Positions 9,663-17,446 of a stretch of DNA of 64,000 bases are shown one piece after another. How positions within the stretch are numbered: the first letter of the stretch is position 1; every line of letters starts with the position of its first letter. The translations under genes were made by a program, and so were the position numbers. This DNA comes from Amycolatopsis granulosa (GTDB lineage Bacteria > Actinomycetota > Actinomycetes > Mycobacteriales > Pseudonocardiaceae). The DNA is taken from contig NZ_JAANOV010000001.1 in the NCBI RefSeq assembly GCF_011758745.1, forward strand, positions 4,774,001-4,838,000. The letters run 5' to 3'. The notes beneath the pieces were generated by a model, which was not told the origin of the DNA, searched no databases, and saw nothing but the letters and a program-made list of their open reading frames with translations.

Positions 9663-10532
9663 TCAGCTTCCGGCGGCGGAGAACACGACGGGCGGTGCCT
9701 TGCGGACCGCCGTGCGCGCGGTCTTCGCCGCCGGGGTGGCGGTTTTCCTGGCACCGGTGCTCCCGGAAGCCGCGGCGCGGGACGGCTTCGCCGCGGCGGC
9801 CTTCGGCTGTGCCGCGCTGTCCTGCTTCGTCCCGGCACCGGCCCTGGTGCTCCGCTGCGCGCCGGACGTGGCGGTCTTCGGTTTCGCCGCGGACCCGGCC
9901 CTGGTGCCGCGTTTCGCCGTCGTTGCGGTCGTTGCGGTCGTTGCGGTCGTTGCGGTCGTTGCGGTCGCTGCGGTGGCTTTGGTGGCTTTCGGTTTCGTGG
10001 CCTTCGGTGTGGCGGTGGCCGGTTTGGCTGCCTTGGTGCCCGCGGCGGGCTTCGCCGTCGCGGTGGTCTTGCGGCCGGTGCCGGACTTCCCGGTGGTCTT
10101 CGCCGCGGTGGCCTTCGCGGCCGGAGCCTTGGTGGTGGTCTTCCGGACCGCGGGCTGCGCCGCCGCGGCGGCGGACTTGGCCCGGGCAGCGGCGCCCGTG
10201 CGCGCCGGCTTCCCCGGCTTCCCGGTCTTGACCGTCTTGCCGGTCTTCGCCGTCTGCACCGCCTTCGCCGACGGCGCGGGTTCCGCGGTTTTCGCCGTGG
10301 TGGCAGGGGACTTGGCGCGGCGCGTGGCCGTCAGGCGGCGCGGCGGGCGCTTGCGGCCACCTGTCCGGCGGCCCGCGCGGACGTAGGTCCCGAGCAGTTC
10401 ACGGAGGCCGGTGGCGTTCGGGTCCGAGAGGTCGATGTCGTACTCGACGCCGTCCAGGCCGAACCGCACCGTCTCCGCGGCCGGTTCGCCGTTCAGGTCG
10501 TCCAGTAGTTGCACCGCGGTGTTCTTCGCCAC
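9663..10532 (-). CDS. Lsr2-type nucleoid protein with long Lys/Ala-rich tail
   Basis: 289 residues from the GTG at 10532, which has a GGAGG site. Residues 1-60 match the N-terminal oligomerisation domain of Lsr2: LLDDLNGEPA, then VRFGLDGVEYDIDLSDPNA, then LRELLGTYVRAGRR. Ordinary Lsr2 is about 110 residues and ends in a WAR...GRIP DNA-binding domain, which is absent. In its place is a tail of about 215 residues made almost only of Lys, Ala, Thr, Pro, Gly and Arg, resembling histone H1 or the tail of mycobacterial HupB. DNA compaction or xenogeneic silencing through the basic tail is inferred. The tail contains a 9-bp tandem repeat coding for Ala-Thr-Thr. Confidence 0.8.
   Translation of the reverse strand: MAKNTAVQLLDDLNGEPAAETVRFGLDGVEYDIDLSDPNATGLRELLGTYVRAGRRTGGRKRPPRRLTATRRAKSPATTAKTAEPAPSAKAVQTAKTGKTVKTGKPGKPARTGAAARAKSAAAAAQPAVRKTTTKAPAAKATAAKTTGKSGTGRKTTATAKPAAGTKAAKPATATPKATKPKATKATAATATTATTATTATTATTAKRGTRAGSAAKPKTATSGAQRSTRAGAGTKQDSAAQPKAAAAKPSRAAASGSTGARKTATPAAKTARTAVRKAPPVVFSAAGS
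9922..9966 (+). repeat. In-frame 9-bp tandem repeat, five perfect copies
   Basis: The unit GTTGCGGTC occurs five times in a row (9922, 9931, 9940, 9949, 9958), followed by a one-base variant (GCTGCGGTG). On the minus strand it codes for repeated Ala-Thr-Thr in the tail of the Lsr2-like protein. Because the unit is a multiple of three, copy-number change would alter tail length without a frameshift. Confidence 0.95.
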
Positions 10533-10615
10533 CGAATACCTCCAGTACTCACGCGTTCGCGCCGAGAATACCCGCCCCACTTGCGCCGGCCGCCCAGCTG
10601 GTGTGCGCTGTGCCC

Positions 10616-12010
10616 ATGGCCGACGAGACTTTTGACGTCATCGTGATCGGTGGCGGACCGGTGGGGGAGAACGCGGCGGATCGCGCCGTCAAGGGCGGCC
10701 TGTCCGTCGCGCTGGTGGAGTGGGAACGGTTCGGGGGCGAGTGCTCCTACTGGGCGTGCATCCCGAGCAAAGCCTTGCTGCGGCCGGGAAACGCGCTTGC
10801 CGCGGCCCGTCGCCTGCCGGGTGTGCCGGTGGGGGAGCGGCTGGATCCCGCGGCGGTGTTCGAGCGCCGCGACTACTTCACCGGCCGGGGGGATGACAGC
10901 GGTCAGGTCGAGTGGGCGCGTGGCGCCGGTATCGAGACGATCCGTGGCCGCGGCCGTCTCACGGGTGAGCGCGAGGTCACTGTGGACGGCACCCGGGTGC
11001 TGCGCGCGCGGCACGCCGTGGTGATCTGTACCGGCAGCGTCCCGAAGACGCCGCCGATCCCGGGTCTCGACGAGGTGCCGACGTGGGGTTCGCGTGAGGC
11101 CACCGCCAGCAGCGCCGTGCCCCGGCGGCTCGCGGTCGTCGGCGGCGGTGTGGTCGGCGTGGAGATGGCGCAGGCGTGGGCGCGGCTCGGTGCGCGGGTG
11201 GACCTGATCGTCACCGGGCCGCGCCCGCTGCCGCGGTACCCGGACTTCGCCGGTGACGCGGTCGCCGAGGGCCTGCGTGCCGACGGGGTCCGGCTGCACA
11301 CCGGCTCGGGCCTGTCCCGGGCGTCCTCAGTGGACGGTGCCGCCCGGCTGGAGCTCGCGGGCGGCGAGACGCTGACCGCCGACCAGGTGCTCGTGGCGAC
11401 CGGACGGCGGCCGGCCACCGACGACCTCGGCCTCGAGGTGGTGGGGCTGGCCCCGGGCAAGCCGCTGACCGTGGACGACAGCGGAACGGTGACCGAAGTG
11501 GACGGTGAATGGCTGTACGCGGCGGGTGACGTGACCGGCCGCGCGCTGCTGACCCACCAGGGCAAGTACGCCGCCCGGATCGTCGGGGACGTCGTCGCCG
11601 CCCGCGCGACCGGGAAGCCGGTCGACACCCGTCCGTGGAGCAAGCACAGCAGCACCGCCGACCACTACGCGGTACCGCAGGTGGTCTTCACCGATCCGGA
11701 GGTCGCCTCGGTCGGGCTCACCGAGCCGGAACCCGGTGCGCGGCAGCGGGTGGTGGACATCGACATCGCGGTGGCCGGCTCGTCGCTGCACGCCGACGGC
11801 TACGCCGGTAAGGCCAGGATGATCGTCGACACCGAGCGTGCGGTGCTGGTCGGTGTGACGTTCGTCGGCCAGGACGTCGCGGAGCTGCTGCACTCGGCGA
11901 CGGTGGCGATCACCGGCGAGGTGCCGCTGGACCGGTTGTGGCACGCGGTCCCGTCGTTCCCGACGATCAGCGAGGTGTGGCTGCGGCTGCTCGAGGAGTA
12001 CGGCCTCTAG
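10616..12010 (+). CDS. Flavoprotein disulfide reductase (dihydrolipoyl dehydrogenase-like)
   Basis: 464 residues, class I pyridine nucleotide-disulfide oxidoreductase. FAD-binding IGGGPVGENA (11-20), redox-active CSYWAC (Cys43, Cys48) in the family context GGEC-x4-CIPSK, NAD(P)-binding VVGGGVVGVEMA, and the central YAAGDVTG flavin segment are all present. The C-terminal HAVPSFPTISE carries the His and Glu that act as the base pair in lipoamide dehydrogenases and mercuric reductases. It is not beside 2-oxoacid dehydrogenase genes, so it may be a quinone or mycothione-like reductase rather than the E3 subunit. The ATG at 10616 is preferred to an in-frame start at 10601. Confidence 0.85.
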   Translation: MADETFDVIVIGGGPVGENAADRAVKGGLSVALVEWERFGGECSYWACIPSKALLRPGNALAAARRLPGVPVGERLDPAAVFERRDYFTGRGDDSGQVEWARGAGIETIRGRGRLTGEREVTVDGTRVLRARHAVVICTGSVPKTPPIPGLDEVPTWGSREATASSAVPRRLAVVGGGVVGVEMAQAWARLGARVDLIVTGPRPLPRYPDFAGDAVAEGLRADGVRLHTGSGLSRASSVDGAARLELAGGETLTADQVLVATGRRPATDDLGLEVVGLAPGKPLTVDDSGTVTEVDGEWLYAAGDVTGRALLTHQGKYAARIVGDVVAARATGKPVDTRPWSKHSSTADHYAVPQVVFTDPEVASVGLTEPEPGARQRVVDIDIAVAGSSLHADGYAGKARMIVDTERAVLVGVTFVGQDVAELLHSATVAITGEVPLDRLWHAVPSFPTISEVWLRLLEEYGL

Positions 12011-12058
12011 CCGGAAACCGGTTTGCCGCGCGGCAGGTTGGGCGCCATCCTGTGCCGC

Positions 12059-12892
12059 GTGCGCGAAGATCACGAGCTGTCCCTGCCTGGCGGGCGGGTG
12101 CTGGCGTGGTCGGCGTCCGGGCCGGCGGACGGTGTGCCGGTGCTGTTCCTCGCCGGAGCCGCCACCGGCCGGTCGATGACCTTCGGTGCAGAGCACCTCG
12201 ACCGTGCCGGCGTCCGGCTGGTGACCGTCGACCGTCCCGGCATGGGCGGGTCGACACCCGATCCCGGCCGCACCGTGCCGTCCACGGCCGCGGACCTCGC
12301 GTGCCTGGTGGCGCGCCTCGGCGGCCCGGTGCCGGTGGTGGCGAACTCGCAGGCCGCGGTCTTCGGTCTCGCGCTCGCCGAGCGCGGGATCACCTCCCGG
12401 CTGCTGCTGGTGTCGCCCGCCGACGAGGTCGCCGATCCACGCGTGCGCGCCCAGGTGCCCGCCCCGCTCCAGGACGTGGTCGCGCGGGTGGCGGCGGACC
12501 CCGAGGGCGCCCGCGCGTTCTTCGCCGGGCTCGGTGCCGACGGGATGGAACGCATGGTGCTGGACGGAGCCGACCCGGCCGACCGCGCGGTGTACCGCGA
12601 ACCCGTGTTCCTGAGCCGGTATCGCGCCGCGCTGCGGGAGGGATTCGCCCACGGCGGGGCGGGCTACGCCACCGACGCGCTCCTGGCGATGTCGCCGTGG
12701 CCGCTGGACTGGCAGGCGATCCGGGCGCCGGTGCTGGTGTGGTTCGGCGAGCGGGACCACGTCCACTCGCCGGACGGGGGTGCACTGCTCGCCTCCCGCA
12801 TCCCCGGCGCGCGACGCCGGATCGAGCCCGGCGCCGGTGCCGCCCTGCTCTGGACCCACGCCGTCGATGTCCTCGCCGCGGCGACCGGCTAG
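12059..12892 (+). CDS. Alpha/beta hydrolase
   Basis: About 277 residues with the alpha/beta-hydrolase order: VPVLFLAGAATGRS oxyanion region, VTVDRPGMGGS, a nucleophile elbow ANSQAA, a late FGERDHVHSP acid region, and a weak C-terminal His region. The elbow keeps Ser but has Ala in place of both glycines of GxSxG. Substrate unknown. The GTG at 12059 is chosen because a CATCCT box at 12046-12051 lies seven bases upstream, matching the leaderless pattern seen elsewhere in the window. A TTG at 12023 is the longer alternative. It ends four bases into the convergent gene. Confidence 0.75.
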   Translation: MREDHELSLPGGRVLAWSASGPADGVPVLFLAGAATGRSMTFGAEHLDRAGVRLVTVDRPGMGGSTPDPGRTVPSTAADLACLVARLGGPVPVVANSQAAVFGLALAERGITSRLLLVSPADEVADPRVRAQVPAPLQDVVARVAADPEGARAFFAGLGADGMERMVLDGADPADRAVYREPVFLSRYRAALREGFAHGGAGYATDALLAMSPWPLDWQAIRAPVLVWFGERDHVHSPDGGALLASRIPGARRRIEPGAGAALLWTHAVDVLAAATG

Positions 12893-14226
12893 GAGATGGG
12901 CACCCCCAGCGCCGCGCCGGCGGCCCGCAGCAGCGCGGGGTCGTCCGGCGTGGAGTGCCCGCCCGGATAGGCGGCCAGCACGAGCCGGACCGCCTTGCCC
13001 GAGACGGCGCTCCGGTAGGCGGCACCGGCGAGGTCCGGGGTGCGCGGCCACCGGTGGGTCTCGGTCGCCAGATCGGTGATTCCGCCGCTGCCGGGCGTGT
13101 CCGCGAGCTGCTTGAACGCCGTGGCCTGCTCGTCGCTGCCGAACGTGAGCACGGCGACCGACACCACCACGGCCCGTCCGTCCACGGTCGCCTCGAAGCT
13201 GCCGCGTTCCATGCCCGCGCATCCACCGGCCTGCAACCGGGCCTGCAGGTCGCCGTAGGCGTGCGCGGCACACGTGCGGTCCGTGCCGCCGGCCTGTTCG
13301 GCGAACTCCACACCGGCGACGGACTGCCGCCCGGCTTTGACGGTGGTGGTCGCGGGCGCGGTGACCGGCTCGCCACCCCCGCCCGTCGTGGCCAGCAGGA
13401 TCACGGCGACCACCAGCACCAGCGCCGCGGCGATCGCCGCGGCCGGCCGCCACGGCAGCGGCCGCGGCGCCGGGATCGTGCGCACCGGCGCGGCCGCGGA
13501 GATCCGGGACACCGGTGGCGCGGCCTCGGGCAGGGGGACCACCGGTGGCATCGCCGCGGGCTCCGCCGGCCGCCGGCGCGGCCGCGGCCCGGCCGGCGGC
13601 AGCTTCACCGTCACCGGCTCCTCGGCCGCGGTGAACCCTTCGGCGGCCAGGTCGTCCGCGGTGAGGGTGGCGTGCGGGGCGAGGGTGCCGATCAGCGCGC
13701 CTGCTTCGTCCGGTGTGCACGGCCAGGGGGCCGGGGTCAGCGAGGTGATCGCGGCCAGCAGGCTGTTCCGCGTCGGGAACAGGACGCGGACGTGGCCGGC
13801 GAGATCGGCGGCCGGCTGCTCGATCTCCTCGGCGAACGGCCCGACCGCGATGATCGTCGCGATCGGCAGGTGCTCGGGGACGTCCGGGCGCAGGCGTTCG
13901 GTGACGGCTCCGGCCAGCGCAAGCGCGTGCGTCGCGGGGTTGACGACGTCGCGGTCGGCGACGAGCGGCCACCCGTCGGCCTTCCACTGCCCGGTCAGGG
14001 GCGCTTCGAGGCGGATCGCCGGGTCCGGCAGGTCGACGCCGATCACGACGAGGACGGCGCGGGGGAGCACGACGATCGCCTCGACCGGCGGCCGGGCCGG
14101 CAGCGGCCGGGCACCGGCGAGCGCGACGCCGCCGGCGATGTCGTCCCCGCGGCCCAGTGCGGCGAGCGCGGCCCGGACGTCGTCGGCGACGCGCGCGGGT
14201 TGTGGTTCCAGGCGGACCAACCGCAC
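12889..14226 (-). CDS. Membrane-anchored protein with cytoplasmic NERD-like N-domain
   Basis: 445 residues from the GTG at 14226, which has a GGGGAGGTGC ribosome site. Residues 1-200 look like a degenerate nuclease-related (NERD-type) domain: an LRAALA-like helix, VEAIVVLPRAVLVVIGVD, then a W-x-DGWPLV segment and a helical end. A Pro/Arg-rich linker leads to one membrane segment (about 270-292), then an outside domain of about 150 residues with two cysteines. No catalytic residues can be assigned with confidence. This is an actinobacterial hypothetical protein, probably one-pass with the C-terminus outside. Confidence 0.6.
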   Translation of the reverse strand: MRLVRLEPQPARVADDVRAALAALGRGDDIAGGVALAGARPLPARPPVEAIVVLPRAVLVVIGVDLPDPAIRLEAPLTGQWKADGWPLVADRDVVNPATHALALAGAVTERLRPDVPEHLPIATIIAVGPFAEEIEQPAADLAGHVRVLFPTRNSLLAAITSLTPAPWPCTPDEAGALIGTLAPHATLTADDLAAEGFTAAEEPVTVKLPPAGPRPRRRPAEPAAMPPVVPLPEAAPPVSRISAAAPVRTIPAPRPLPWRPAAAIAAALVLVVAVILLATTGGGGEPVTAPATTTVKAGRQSVAGVEFAEQAGGTDRTCAAHAYGDLQARLQAGGCAGMERGSFEATVDGRAVVVSVAVLTFGSDEQATAFKQLADTPGSGGITDLATETHRWPRTPDLAGAAYRSAVSGKAVRLVLAAYPGGHSTPDDPALLRAAGAALGVPIS

Positions 14227-14618
14227 GGCGCACCTCCCCGAACTCGTCCGCGCGAACACGCTAGCGCGCTGTGGGGCCGCCGGGCCTCGATGGTGTGACG
14301 CGTGCGCGGAAGATCTCCCACTTTGGTGGCGCCAGGCGGGTTGTTGGTAATTGACAGTGATCGAGGTCGTTCGGTTAGGTGTTACTCATTGGCAGTCGAC
14401 GGGGTGGCGCCGGACGACAGCGCTTCCCGGTGCCGGGGAGGCTGGACCGGCCCCCCGGGAGCTTGTGAGCGCTGCGACATCTGAGGTTCCTGTGGCGAAA
14501 TGCCGTCGGCGGGGTGCAGAATATGGGCAGTCACGTCAAGGACTGCTTCACCGCAGGCGTGCCGAGGCTCGCGAGGTCGTAGGGGAAGACGCCCCTCGTC
14601 GAGTAGCGGAGGTCAGCA
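14227..14618. other. 392-bp intergenic region with a distant promoter
   Basis: The space between the divergent NERD-like gene and the DUF3145 gene. It contains a near-consensus promoter (separate entry) about 230 bases before the downstream start, so the mRNA would have a long leader. Within the leader, AGGGG-AAGACG-CCCCT (about 14581-14596) can form a hairpin a short way before the ribosome site GCGGAGG. No convincing short gene or known riboswitch was recognised. Confidence 0.5.
14351..14380 (+). promoter_or_regulatory. Sigma-70-like promoter
   Basis: TTGACA (14351-14356) and TTAGGT (14375-14380) are 18 bp apart. The -35 box is perfect, the best in this window. It points to the DUF3145 gene, whose start is about 230 bases downstream. 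Confidence 0.65.
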
Positions 14619-15110
14619 GTGAGCACCCGTGGCGTGGTTTACGTCCACTCGTCGCCGTCTGCGGTGTGCCCGCACGTCGAGTGGGCGATCTCGGGCACCC
14701 TGGGTACCCGGGTCGATCTGAAGTGGACGGCGCAACCCGCCGCTCCAGGGCAGCTGCGTGCCGAGTGCACGTGGAGTGCGCCCGCGGGAACCGGCGCCAA
14801 GCTGGCGGCCGGTCTGAAGGCGTGGCCGATGCTGCGGTTCGAGGTGACGGAGGAGCCGAGTGCCGGCGTCGACGGCGAGCGGTTCTGCTACGTGCCCGGG
14901 CTGGGTCTGTGGCGCGGCCGTACGAGCGCGAACGGCGACATCGTCGTCGGGGAGGACCAGCTGCGCACCCTCGTCGCGACGTGCCGCGCGGGAGAGCAGC
15001 TGACGCACAAGCTGGACGAGCTGCTGGCCGCAGGCTGGGACGAGGCGCTGGAGCCGTTCCGCCACGCGGGCGACGGGGCGCCGGTGACGTGGCTGCACCG
15101 CGTGGGGTGA
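14619..15110 (+). CDS. DUF3145 family protein
   Basis: 163 residues, matching the actinobacteria-restricted DUF3145 family in length and pattern: a GVVYVHSSPSAVCPHVEWA opening, LRFEVTEEPS in the middle, and the WDEALEPFRHAGDGAPVTWL ending. The function of the family is unknown. It is soluble, with no signal or membrane segment. The GTG at 14619 has a GCGGAGG ribosome site. The gene stands alone behind a strong promoter with a long leader, which suggests substantial or regulated expression. Confidence 0.8.
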   Translation: MSTRGVVYVHSSPSAVCPHVEWAISGTLGTRVDLKWTAQPAAPGQLRAECTWSAPAGTGAKLAAGLKAWPMLRFEVTEEPSAGVDGERFCYVPGLGLWRGRTSANGDIVVGEDQLRTLVATCRAGEQLTHKLDELLAAGWDEALEPFRHAGDGAPVTWLHRVG

Positions 15111-15201
15111 GGTGGCTGCCGGCGATGGTGGCGGCGCGGGGTGACCGATGTCGCGAAAACCTGCTCCGCCCGCGGGTGACGGCCCGCACTACGCTGCCGG
15201 T

Positions 15202-15795
15202 GTGACAGCCGTGCCGGCGCCGCCCCCAGCACCACCACGCTGGCTGGTGCCCGTGGTCATCGTGGTGGTGTCGATCATGGTCGGCGGCGGTCTCCTCGCC
15301 CGCGAGCTCTACCGCCTGCCCGAGACCGTGCCGGACGCCATCCTGGCCGAGTCCACGACCGCCCGGCCGCTCGCCCAGCAACCGGGCCCGGACACCGTCG
15401 AGCTCACCCCGGACGCCGCCGCGCACCCGCGCAGCGCGGCCGTCCGCACGGTGCTCCAGACCTACTACGACTCGATCAACCACCGCGATTACGACCTGTG
15501 GAAAACCGTCGTCACGCGGGAACGGATCCAGGCCAGACCCAGGAGCACCTGGCTCAACGACTACGGCAGCAGCCGCGACGGCAGCATCCTCGTCTACCGC
15601 ATCAACCCGGTTTCCGACGCCGAGCTGCGCGTCCTCGTCGGGTTCACCAGCACCCAGAACGCCGAGGACGCCCCGCCCGAACTCCCCGAACCGTGTGTCC
15701 ACTGGCGACTGGTCCTGCCGCTCGCCCTCGAGTCCGGCACGTGGAAGGTCGACGCGGTCACCGGCTCCACCACCCCGGAGCTGTCCCGCTGCTGA
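15202..15795 (+). CDS. Single-pass membrane protein with extracytoplasmic domain
   Basis: About 197 residues: a Pro-rich N-terminus, one membrane segment (about residues 14-34), then an outside domain with LQTYYDSINHRDYDLW, the opening helix of NTF2-like folds, and a C-terminal Trp-containing strand. It resembles anchored NTF2-like accessory proteins of actinobacteria, and its role is unknown. The GTG at 15202 follows TACGCT (15190-15195) by six bases, which suggests a leaderless mRNA. An in-frame ATG at 15148 would add 18 residues. A strong terminator follows. Confidence 0.7.
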   Translation: MTAVPAPPPAPPRWLVPVVIVVVSIMVGGGLLARELYRLPETVPDAILAESTTARPLAQQPGPDTVELTPDAAAHPRSAAVRTVLQTYYDSINHRDYDLWKTVVTRERIQARPRSTWLNDYGSSRDGSILVYRINPVSDAELRVLVGFTSTQNAEDAPPELPEPCVHWRLVLPLALESGTWKVDAVTGSTTPELSRC

Positions 15796-15803
15796 CGGCA
15801 TGA

Positions 15804-15834
15804 CGAAGACCCCGGCACCGGGCCGGGGTCTTCG
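15804..15834. terminator. Bidirectional terminator
   Basis: A 13-bp perfect stem, CGAAGACCCCGGC (15804-15816) with GCCGGGGTCTTCG (15822-15834), closes on a 5-base loop. It lies in the 53-bp gap between the convergent membrane protein gene and fabF, so it can end both transcripts, including the fab operon. Confidence 0.85.
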
Positions 15835-15848
15835 CCGGGAACCGGAAC

Positions 15849-17096
15849 CTAGGCGCCGGTGAACAGCAGCGCCGTGTTGTGGCCGCCGAACCCGAACGAG
15901 TTGCTCAGCGCGGCCGCGAGTTCCACCTTTCGGGGCTCCCCGGACACCACGTCGAGCTCGACCTTCGGGTCCAGGTGCTCCAGGTTCAGCGTCGGCGGCA
16001 CCAGCCCGTGGTAGAGCGACAACAGCGTCAGGATGCCCTCGACCGCCCCCGCGCCACCGACCAGGTGCCCCAGCGCCGACTTCGGCGCGGTCACCACCGG
16101 GTGGTCACCGACGGCCTTGCGGATCGCGTTGGCCTCGCCGATGTCACCGACCACGGTGGACGTCGCGTGCGCGTTCACGTGCCCGACGTCGGCCGACGTG
16201 AGACCCGCCATCGTCATCGCGTTGGCCATCGCGGCGATCTGCCCGATCCCTTCCGGGTGGTTGCCGGTGATGTGGTGCGCGTCCGAGGTGATGCCGTACC
16301 CGGCCAGCCGGCCGTAGACCCGCGCGCCGCGGGCCTTCGCCCGGTCGGCCCGCTCCAGCACGACCACACCGGCACCCTCACCGAGCACGAACCCGTCCCG
16401 GTCGGTGTCGAACGGCCGCGACGCGCGCTCCGGCTCGTCGTTGCGCGTGGACACCGTCCGCGCCTGCGCGAAACCGGCGATGGTGATCGGGTGGATGCAG
16501 GCCTCCGCACCACCCGCCACCACCACGTCGGCCCGGCCGTTCTGGATCATCTGGTAGCCGTTGGCGATGCCTTCCGCACCGGAGGCGCACGCCGACACCG
16601 GCGAGTGCACACCGGCCCTGGCCTTGAGGTCGATGCCGACGTGCGCGGCCGGCCCGTTCGGCATCAGCATCGGCACGGTCAGCGGCGAGACCTTCCGGAT
16701 GCCGTGCTCCTCCAGCAGGTCGTCCATGGCCAGCAGCGTCAGCGGGCCGCCGATGCCGGTGCCGATGGACACGCCGAGCCGGTCCGGGTCGACGTCGGTG
16801 TGCTCGTCGCCGGGCTGTTCGAAACCGGCGTCCGCCCACGCCTGCCGGGCGGCGATGAGCGCGATCTGCTCACACCGGTCCAGCCGGCGTGCCTGCACGC
16901 GCGGCAGCTTCTCCGCCGGATCCTCGGCGAGTGTGGCGCCGATCTTGACCGGCAGGTCGAACCTCTCGACCCAGTCGGCCTCGATCCGCCGGATGCCGCT
17001 GCGGCCGGCGAGCAAGCCCTCCCACGTGGACGCGACGTCCCCGCCGAGTGGCGTCGTCGCGCCGATCCCGGTGATCACGACGTCGATGTTGCTCAT
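15849..17096 (-). CDS. fabF: Beta-ketoacyl-ACP synthase II
   Basis: 415 residues, a KAS I/II-type condensing enzyme that extends acyl chains with malonyl-ACP in type II fatty acid synthesis. The catalytic triad is visible: Cys170 (PVSACASGAE), His310 (NAHATST) and His344 with Lys339 (KSALGHLVGGAG). The closing NSFGFGGHN motif is present. It is the last gene of the leftward fabD-fabH-acpP-fabF series, 42 bases after acpP and before a terminator. It corresponds to fabF of Streptomyces and kasA of mycobacteria. Only one such synthase is present here. Confidence 0.96.
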   Translation of the reverse strand: MSNIDVVITGIGATTPLGGDVASTWEGLLAGRSGIRRIEADWVERFDLPVKIGATLAEDPAEKLPRVQARRLDRCEQIALIAARQAWADAGFEQPGDEHTDVDPDRLGVSIGTGIGGPLTLLAMDDLLEEHGIRKVSPLTVPMLMPNGPAAHVGIDLKARAGVHSPVSACASGAEGIANGYQMIQNGRADVVVAGGAEACIHPITIAGFAQARTVSTRNDEPERASRPFDTDRDGFVLGEGAGVVVLERADRAKARGARVYGRLAGYGITSDAHHITGNHPEGIGQIAAMANAMTMAGLTSADVGHVNAHATSTVVGDIGEANAIRKAVGDHPVVTAPKSALGHLVGGAGAVEGILTLLSLYHGLVPPTLNLEHLDPKVELDVVSGEPRKVELAAALSNSFGFGGHNTALLFTGA

Positions 17097-17138
17097 GCGG
17101 AGTCTCCCCGAGGTTCAGCCGAAGAATTCAGCTCGTGC

Positions 17139-17384
17139 TTACTTGGCGTTCGCGGCGACGTAGTCCACGGCGTCGCCGACGGTCTTGAGGTTGGCCAGCT
17201 CGTCGTCCGGGATCTTGACCCCGAACTTGTCCTCGGCCTGCACCGCGATCTCCACCATCGACAGCGAGTCGATGTCCAGGTCGTCGACGAAGGACTTCTC
17301 CAGGCTCACGTCGTCCTGCGAGACGCCCGCGACCTCCTCGACGATCTCCGCGAGGCCGTTGAGGATCTCCTGCTTGTCCGCCAC
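17139..17384 (-). CDS. acpP: Acyl carrier protein
   Basis: 81 residues, acidic, with the phosphopantetheine attachment site DIDSLSMVE (Ser40). It carries growing acyl chains between FabD, FabH and FabF. The GTG at 17384 is chosen because a GAAAGGAAAC ribosome site precedes it and the family begins a few residues before the EIL helix. The upstream in-frame extension has no such support. It lies between fabH and fabF with short gaps, the standard actinobacterial order. Confidence 0.96.
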   Translation of the reverse strand: MADKQEILNGLAEIVEEVAGVSQDDVSLEKSFVDDLDIDSLSMVEIAVQAEDKFGVKIPDDELANLKTVGDAVDYVAANAK

Positions 17385-17446
17385 GATGGTGTTTCCTTTC
17401 TGAGGGTTCGACACCGGCAGGCCCGTGCCTGCCGGCGATAGTGGTA

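Noticed and set aside
9922-9966. Tandem 9-bp units considered as a CRISPR or binding-site array
   Set aside because: Units are directly adjacent with no spacers and are in frame in a coding tail, so it is a minisatellite.
14302-14484. A 60-codon frame in the leader before the DUF3145 gene
   Set aside because: No third-position GC bias, no ribosome site, and it spans the predicted promoter.
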